Origin: an uncultured Clostridia bacterium
GTDB lineage: Bacteria; Bacillota; Clostridia; TANB77; CAG-465
Length of the DNA stretch: 39,670 bases
Direction: 5' to 3'
Assembly: GCA_944388575.1 (NCBI GenBank)
Contig: CALXJF010000012.1
Span: 1 to 39,670, forward strand
Of this stretch, positions 35,851-39,670 are shown piece by piece (within the stretch, counting starts at the first letter, position 1; every line of letters starts with the position of its first letter). The notes beneath the pieces are model-generated. The model was not told the origin of the DNA, did not search any database, and was given only the letters and a program-made list of their open reading frames with translations. Both the position numbers and the translations under genes were made by a program.

Positions 35851-36294
35851 ATGAAAGAAAAAATAAAATCAAGTAGTATTGTTAATATTTTTCCTAAAGA
35901 ATTAGTTAATAATTTAAAAGATACACCTTTTGAACTAGCACTAAATACTTCAATTGATATTGAAACAAGAGTTGAATTTTTATTGCCTTTTTTAGGTGTA
36001 CCATCTAATTTAAAAGGATACAATTATATAAAAAAAGCTCTAATTATTGTATGTAAAGATGAAAGTAAACTAAAAAAAGTAACTACTTTTTTATATCCAG
36101 AAATAGCTAAAATATATAATACCACCCCAAGTAGAGTAGAAAGATCTATTAGACATGCTTTAGAAATATGTTTTAATAGAATGGATCCTATTTTAGCTAA
36201 ATGGTTTTTTGGATATAGCATTGATCCTATTAAAGGTAAATGCACAAACACTGAATTTATTGCTAGAATTTGTAGACTTTTAACAGAGGTATAA
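35851..36294 (+). CDS. Stand-alone Spo0A C-terminal DNA-binding domain protein
   Basis: A 147-residue protein matching the Spo0A effector domain over about residues 48-145: FLGVPSNLKGYNYIKKAL, KVTTFLYPEIAKIYN, the recognition region NTTPSRVERSIRHALE, then FGYSIDPIKGKCTNTEFIARIC. These line up with Spo0A's [35 protein letters not shown], and KPTNSEFIA. The phosphorylated receiver domain is absent; the first 45 residues are too short for one. AAAGGAG precedes the ATG, so it is not a fragment of a longer reading frame here. It could bind Spo0A boxes without phosphorylation, acting as an antagonist or a constitutive regulator; this is inference. It neighbours the ytfJ pair (divergent) and the ankyrin genes (convergent). 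Confidence 0.88.
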   Translation: MKEKIKSSSIVNIFPKELVNNLKDTPFELALNTSIDIETRVEFLLPFLGVPSNLKGYNYIKKALIIVCKDESKLKKVTTFLYPEIAKIYNTTPSRVERSIRHALEICFNRMDPILAKWFFGYSIDPIKGKCTNTEFIARICRLLTEV

Positions 36295-36353
36295 GTAGAA
36301 TAATATAAAAATAGATTATACAAATATAATTTACTTATAAAAAATTAGAAATT

Positions 36354-36392
36354 AAAGACTATACCAATATATTAATTGATATAGTCTTTTTA
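36354..36392. terminator. Bidirectional terminator between Spo0A-C and ankyrin genes
   Basis: AAAGACTATA and TATAGTCTTT, with CAAT/ATTG pairing inside, form a long hairpin followed by T-runs, between convergent genes. Confidence 0.85.
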
Positions 36393-36434
36393 TTAATCAA
36401 TCATCAGATGTTACTTGCCTTCAATACTATAAGT

Positions 36435-38138
36435 TTACAACTTAAATATATCCATTTTTTGATTTATTTGCATATTATAAAGTGCCGTTTTCAAACAATT
36501 TACAACTTCAGTATGTCCTTTTTGGGATGCCCACTTTATTGCAAAATTATCTTCTGCAGAAGGATTTACTCTCTCATCTGCAAGCAATAATCTTACAATC
36601 TCAACATGACCATTTTTGGAGGCATACCTTATTGAAAAATTATTTCCTGAAGAGGGATCTACTCTCTCATCTTTTAGTAATAATTTTACAACTTCAGTAT
36701 GTCCTTTTTGGGATGCCCACTTTATTGCAAAATTATCTTCTGCAGAGGGATCTACCCTCTTATCTTCAAGTAACAGTTTTACAACTTCAGTATGTCCATT
36801 TTGGGATGCCCACTTTATTGCGGAATTATCTTCTGCAGAGGGATCTACCCTCTTATCTTCAAGTAACAGTTTTACAACTTCAGTATGTCCATTTTGGGAT
36901 GCCCACTTTATTGCATGATTATCATATGCAGAGGGATCTACTCGCCCATCTTCAAGTAACAGTTTTACAACTTTAGTATGTCCATTTGCTGAGGCACTGC
37001 TTATTGCATTACTATTTCTTGCAGAGGGATCTACTCGTCCATCTTCAAGTAACAGTTTTACAACTTCAGTATGTCCATTTTCTGAGGCATTCCTTATTGC
37101 ATAATTATTTTTTGCAGAGGGATCTACTCTCTCATCTTTTAGTAACAGTTTTACAACTTCAATATGTCCGTTTGCTGATGCATGACTTATTGCATAATTA
37201 TCTTCTACAGAGGGATCTACTCGCCCATCTTTAAGTAATAGTTTTACAACTTTAGTATGACCATTTTCTGAGGCACATGCTATTGCAAAATTATTATCTG
37301 CAGAGGGATCTACCCTCTTATCTTCAAGTAATAGTTTTACAACTTCAGTATATCCATTTTCTGAGGCAAACTTTATAGCAAAATTATCAAATGCAGAGGG
37401 ATCTATTTTCTCATCTGCAAGTAATAATCTTACAACTTCAGCATGTCCATTTTCTGAGGTATACCTTATTGCATAATTATTTTCTGCCGAGGGATCTACC
37501 CTCTCATCTTCAAGTAATAGTTTTACAACTTCAGTGTGTCCGTTTTTCGAGGCATACCTTATTGCAGAATTATCTTCTGCAGAAGGATCTACTCTCTCAT
37601 CTTCAAGTAATAATCTTACAACTTCAGCATGTCCTTTTTCTGAGGCATACCTTATTGCATAATCATCATATGCAGAAGGATCTACTCTCTCATCTTTTAG
37701 TAACAATTTTACAACTTCAGTATGTCCATTTTGGGATGCATATCTTATTGCAAAATTATTGCTTACAGAAGGATCTACTCGTCCATCTTCAAGTAACAGT
37801 TTTACAACTTCAGCATGGCCATTTTTTGAAGCAAATACTATTGCATAATTATTTTCTGCCGAGGGATCTACCCGTACATCTTCAAGTAACAGTTTTACAA
37901 TTTCAACATGTCCATTTTCTGATGCATACTTTATTGCAAAATTATTTCTTGCCGAGGGATCTACTCGTCCATCTTCAAGTAACAATTCTACAAATTCTAA
38001 AAGTCCTCGTTCACATGCCCATCCAAAAACATAATTATTATCTATTAAATTGGCTTCCCGATTTTCCGAGAGTGACATTTTTACAATAGTTAATAAATAC
38101 TCTTTCAAATCATTTTCGTTTTTAAAAATACTTTGCAT
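36435..38138 (-). CDS. Ankyrin-repeat protein, 17 units of 31 residues
   Basis: A 567-residue protein made of an N-terminal cap of about 40 residues and about 17 tandem ankyrin-like units. The unit is 31 residues (93 bp; for example, successive GAGGGATCT motifs at 36745 and 36838), two shorter than the canonical 33, with pattern VDPSAxxNxAIxxASxNGHxEVVKLLLED. The variable positions change from unit to unit, as in binding surfaces. The first unit is capped by NNYVFGWACERGLLEFVELL, and the last loses the LLL motif. No signal peptide, membrane helix or catalytic domain is present, so it is probably a cytoplasmic binding protein. AGGAGG is 8 nt before the ATG. A shorter paralogue with the same N-terminus and promoter follows upstream at 38543-39472. 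Partner unknown. Confidence 0.88.
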   Translation of the reverse strand: MQSIFKNENDLKEYLLTIVKMSLSENREANLIDNNYVFGWACERGLLEFVELLLEDGRVDPSARNNFAIKYASENGHVEIVKLLLEDVRVDPSAENNYAIVFASKNGHAEVVKLLLEDGRVDPSVSNNFAIRYASQNGHTEVVKLLLKDERVDPSAYDDYAIRYASEKGHAEVVRLLLEDERVDPSAEDNSAIRYASKNGHTEVVKLLLEDERVDPSAENNYAIRYTSENGHAEVVRLLLADEKIDPSAFDNFAIKFASENGYTEVVKLLLEDKRVDPSADNNFAIACASENGHTKVVKLLLKDGRVDPSVEDNYAISHASANGHIEVVKLLLKDERVDPSAKNNYAIRNASENGHTEVVKLLLEDGRVDPSARNSNAISSASANGHTKVVKLLLEDGRVDPSAYDNHAIKWASQNGHTEVVKLLLEDKRVDPSAEDNSAIKWASQNGHTEVVKLLLEDKRVDPSAEDNFAIKWASQKGHTEVVKLLLKDERVDPSSGNNFSIRYASKNGHVEIVRLLLADERVNPSAEDNFAIKWASQKGHTEVVNCLKTALYNMQINQKMDIFKL

Positions 38139-38229
38139 TTTTTAATCCTCCTAAAAATTTTTTTAGTATATATGCCTATATATCTGATTGTATGATTATA
38201 TAATAATTACATAAATTTGTCAATCCCAG
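38091..38229. repeat. Duplicated ankyrin leader and gene start, copy 1
   Basis: About 139 bp covering the first codons, ribosome binding site, leader and promoter of the first ankyrin gene, nearly identical (four differences noticed) to 39425-39563 at a spacing of 1334 bp. This marks a tandem duplication that carried the control region. Confidence 0.9.
38195..38223 (-). promoter_or_regulatory. Ankyrin gene 1 promoter and leader
   Basis: TTGACA, 17 nt, TATAAT, both perfect. The 50-nt leader has two small palindromes, the second (38151-38166; CTAAAAA with TTTTTAG) ending at the AGGAGG site. The rest of the gap to 38475 shows no gene. Confidence 0.8.
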
Positions 38230-38475
38230 GTCATTTATATACAGGGTAATTCCATCGAATATTACAAAAATATTTCAAAGAATTACAATAATATGCTAAT
38301 ACTTCAATTAAAATCTCCTCATTTAGTAGACATTTTCTCATATTAACTATTATTGTTTTTCTTTTTAAATTATGATTTTCTATATATTTCTTTATAATTA
38401 GAATGCAATATATTTAGACATATGTTGGAGTTTATATTTGTCTCTTTACTATTGTCTTCATCATAAAAATATTTT

Positions 38476-38519
38476 AAAAAATAAGATTTGTGGTTAAATA
38501 TCCACAAACCTTATTTTTT
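38476..38519. terminator. Terminator of ankyrin gene 2
   Basis: An 18-bp near-perfect stem (AAAAAATAAGATTTGTGG against CCACAAACCTTATTTTTT, one wobble/mismatch) around an 8-nt loop, with T-runs on both strands. Confidence 0.88.
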
Positions 38520-38542
38520 TATAGTACTTTTTTATAAATCGT

Positions 38543-39472
38543 TTATTGAATGTTCCTTAACTCTAATGCTAGGAGTTTTACAATTTCAATATGTCCGTTT
38601 TTCGAGGCATACCTTATTGCAGAATTATCTTCTGCAAAGGGATCTACTCTCTTATCTGCAAGTAACAATTTTACAACTTCAACATGTCCGTTTGCTGATG
38701 CATGCCTTATTGAGAAATTAATTCCTGCCGAGGGATCTACCCTCTTATCTTCAAGTAACAGTTTTACAACTTCATCATGACCATTTTCTGATGCCCACTT
38801 TATAGCATGATTATCATATGCAGAGGGATCTACTCGCCCATCTTCAAGTAACAGTTTTACAACTTTAGTATGTCCTTTTGCTGAGGCACTGCTTATTGCA
38901 TTACTATTTCTTACAGAGGGATCTACCCTCTTATCTTCAAGTAACAGTTTTACAACTTCATCATGTCCTTTTCTTGAGGCAAATACTATTGCAAAATTAT
39001 CATCTGCTGATGGATCTACTCTTCCATCTGCAAGTAACAATTTTACAACTTCAATATGTCCGTTTGCTGATGCATGCCTTATTGCATAATTATCATATGC
39101 AGAAGGATCTACCCTCTTATCTGCAAGTAACAATTTTGCAACTTCAACATGTCCGTTTGCTGATGCATGCCTTATTGCAAAATTATCATCTGCTGATGGA
39201 TCTACTCTTCCATCTGCAAGTAACAGTTTTACAACTTCAACATATCCATTTTGGGATGCACATCTTATTGCAAAATTATTTTCTGCCGAGGGATCTATCC
39301 CCTCATTTACAAGTAATATTCTTACAAATTCTAAAAGTCCTCGTTCACATGCCCATTTAAAAACATAATTATTATCTACTAAATAGCCTTCATTATTTTC
39401 TGAGAGTGCCATTTTTAGAATATTAAATAAATACTCTTTCAAATCATTTTCGTTTTTAAAAATACTTTGCAT
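38543..39472 (-). CDS. Ankyrin-repeat protein, 9 units of 31 residues (paralogue)
   Basis: A 309-residue paralogue of the neighbouring gene: a shared N-terminus (MQSIFKNENDLKEYL), the same cap (NNYVFKWACERGLLEFV) and about nine 31-residue ankyrin-like units, ending in a degenerate last unit (KLLALELRNIQ). Units 5 and 6 (NSNAISSASAKGHTKVV, DNHAIKW) are nearly identical to units 11 and 12 of the longer protein, pointing to exchange between the genes. Positions facing a partner differ elsewhere. No signal peptide or enzyme domain. AGGAGG is 8 nt before the ATG and the promoter is full consensus. Probably a cytoplasmic binding protein with its own partner; function unknown. Confidence 0.88.
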   Translation of the reverse strand: MQSIFKNENDLKEYLFNILKMALSENNEGYLVDNNYVFKWACERGLLEFVRILLVNEGIDPSAENNFAIRCASQNGYVEVVKLLLADGRVDPSADDNFAIRHASANGHVEVAKLLLADKRVDPSAYDNYAIRHASANGHIEVVKLLLADGRVDPSADDNFAIVFASRKGHDEVVKLLLEDKRVDPSVRNSNAISSASAKGHTKVVKLLLEDGRVDPSAYDNHAIKWASENGHDEVVKLLLEDKRVDPSAGINFSIRHASANGHVEVVKLLLADKRVDPFAEDNSAIRYASKNGHIEIVKLLALELRNIQ

Positions 39473-39563
39473 TTTTTAATCCTCCTAAAAATTTTTTTAG
39501 TATATATTCCTATATATCTGATTGTACGATTATATAATAATTACATAATTTTGTCAATACCAT
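39425..39563. repeat. Duplicated ankyrin leader and gene start, copy 2
   Basis: Second copy of the 139-bp segment described at 38091-38229, covering the promoter, leader and start of ankyrin gene 2. Identity falls away just upstream of the -35 hexamer, so the duplicated block ends at the promoter. Confidence 0.9.
39529..39557 (-). promoter_or_regulatory. Ankyrin gene 2 promoter
   Basis: TTGACA, 17 nt, TATAAT; same spacing as in copy 1, with the same palindromic leader downstream. Confidence 0.8.
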
Positions 39564-39645
39564 GTCAGTTATTTTAAGTTTCCGCAAAAAATTATATTTA
39601 TATTTCTATATTCATTTTTTACTATTACAGTAAACTTCAAAAACA

Positions 39646-39670
39646 GTAAGTTTTTCATATCCAAACTTAC
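39646..39670 (-). terminator. Probable terminator of a gene beyond the right edge
   Basis: GTAAGTTT and AAACTTAC pair around a 9-nt loop; on the minus strand CTGTTTTTG follows. The window ends at the stem, so the arms may be longer. Confidence 0.5.

Noticed and set aside
36482-39360. Several plus-strand open frames with repeated LLQNYLLQRDLL-type sequence across the ankyrin genes
   Set aside because: The 93-bp unit is divisible by three, so the antisense strand stays open by structure. These frames lack ribosome binding sites and promoters and mirror the ankyrin genes.
36435-39472. Regular 93-bp direct repeats suggesting a CRISPR-like array
   Set aside because: The repeats are coding, without spacers of constant length between short identical repeats, and translate to ankyrin units.

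Overview
The window comes from a very AT-rich, low-GC Gram-positive, spore-forming member of the Clostridia. The evidence is SpoIIE, a YtfJ/GerW-type sporulation protein with its DUF2953 partner, a Spo0A DNA-binding domain, ScpB, AddB, a glmS ribozyme and strong AGGAGG ribosome binding sites. Sampled host DNA has only about 22-30% G+C, and consensus sigma-A promoters (TTGACA/TTGTTT, 16-18 nt, TATAAT) are common. An uncultured gut lineage is plausible, but that is inference. There are no rRNA or tRNA genes and no CRISPR array that I can see.

Layout. 1-3.8 kb: an accessory island with two minus-strand TIR-domain genes, a TIR/NB-ARC/TPR protein resembling an NLR and a second TIR protein whose N-terminal half is an internally duplicated unknown module. 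3.9-6.1 kb: promoter, glmS ribozyme and glmS, the last broken by one extra base near 5340. 6.1-12 kb: an orphan membrane gene, rpsO with its leader, an M23 peptidase, an NfeD/SPFH pair, a small exported unknown and an AAA/CYTH fusion. 12-18.3 kb: dnaE, interrupted by a 2.8-kb group II intron carrying a reverse transcriptase/maturase. The splice site can be read to the base and lies directly after the codon of the presumed third catalytic aspartate. 18.5-21.9 kb: two small unknown genes, an AGCS sodium/amino-acid symporter, an orphan cysteine-motif gene and an 85-residue unknown. 21.9-27.1 kb: spoIIE, a coiled-coil protein with two AT-hooks, and a CaCA cation antiporter. 27.2-35.7 kb: mostly minus-strand core genes (unknown, addB, scpB, acyl-CoA ligase-like, RpiB-like, ytfJ, DUF2953), broken by a plus-strand orphan gene at 34.16 kb. 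35.8-39.5 kb: a receiver-less Spo0A DNA-binding domain protein and two tandem ankyrin-repeat genes built of 31-residue units, with nearly identical promoters, leaders and N-termini.

How the parts relate. The core genes cover replication (dnaE), repair (addB), chromosome segregation (scpB), translation (rpsO), cell-wall precursors and remodelling (glmS, M23) and sporulation (spoIIE, ytfJ, spo0A-like). The accessory layer comprises the TIR pair (candidate defence), the group II intron, the ankyrin pair, and three single-gene cassettes (6159-6932, 20974-21468, 34099-34603). Each cassette has its own extended -10 promoter, strong ribosome binding site and terminator; two are clearly richer in G+C than their surroundings and the third only modestly so. 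They resemble phage 'morons' placed between core genes. The most rewarding places to look further are the TIR pair with its duplicated sensor-like module, the ankyrin/Spo0A-C locus and the cassettes.
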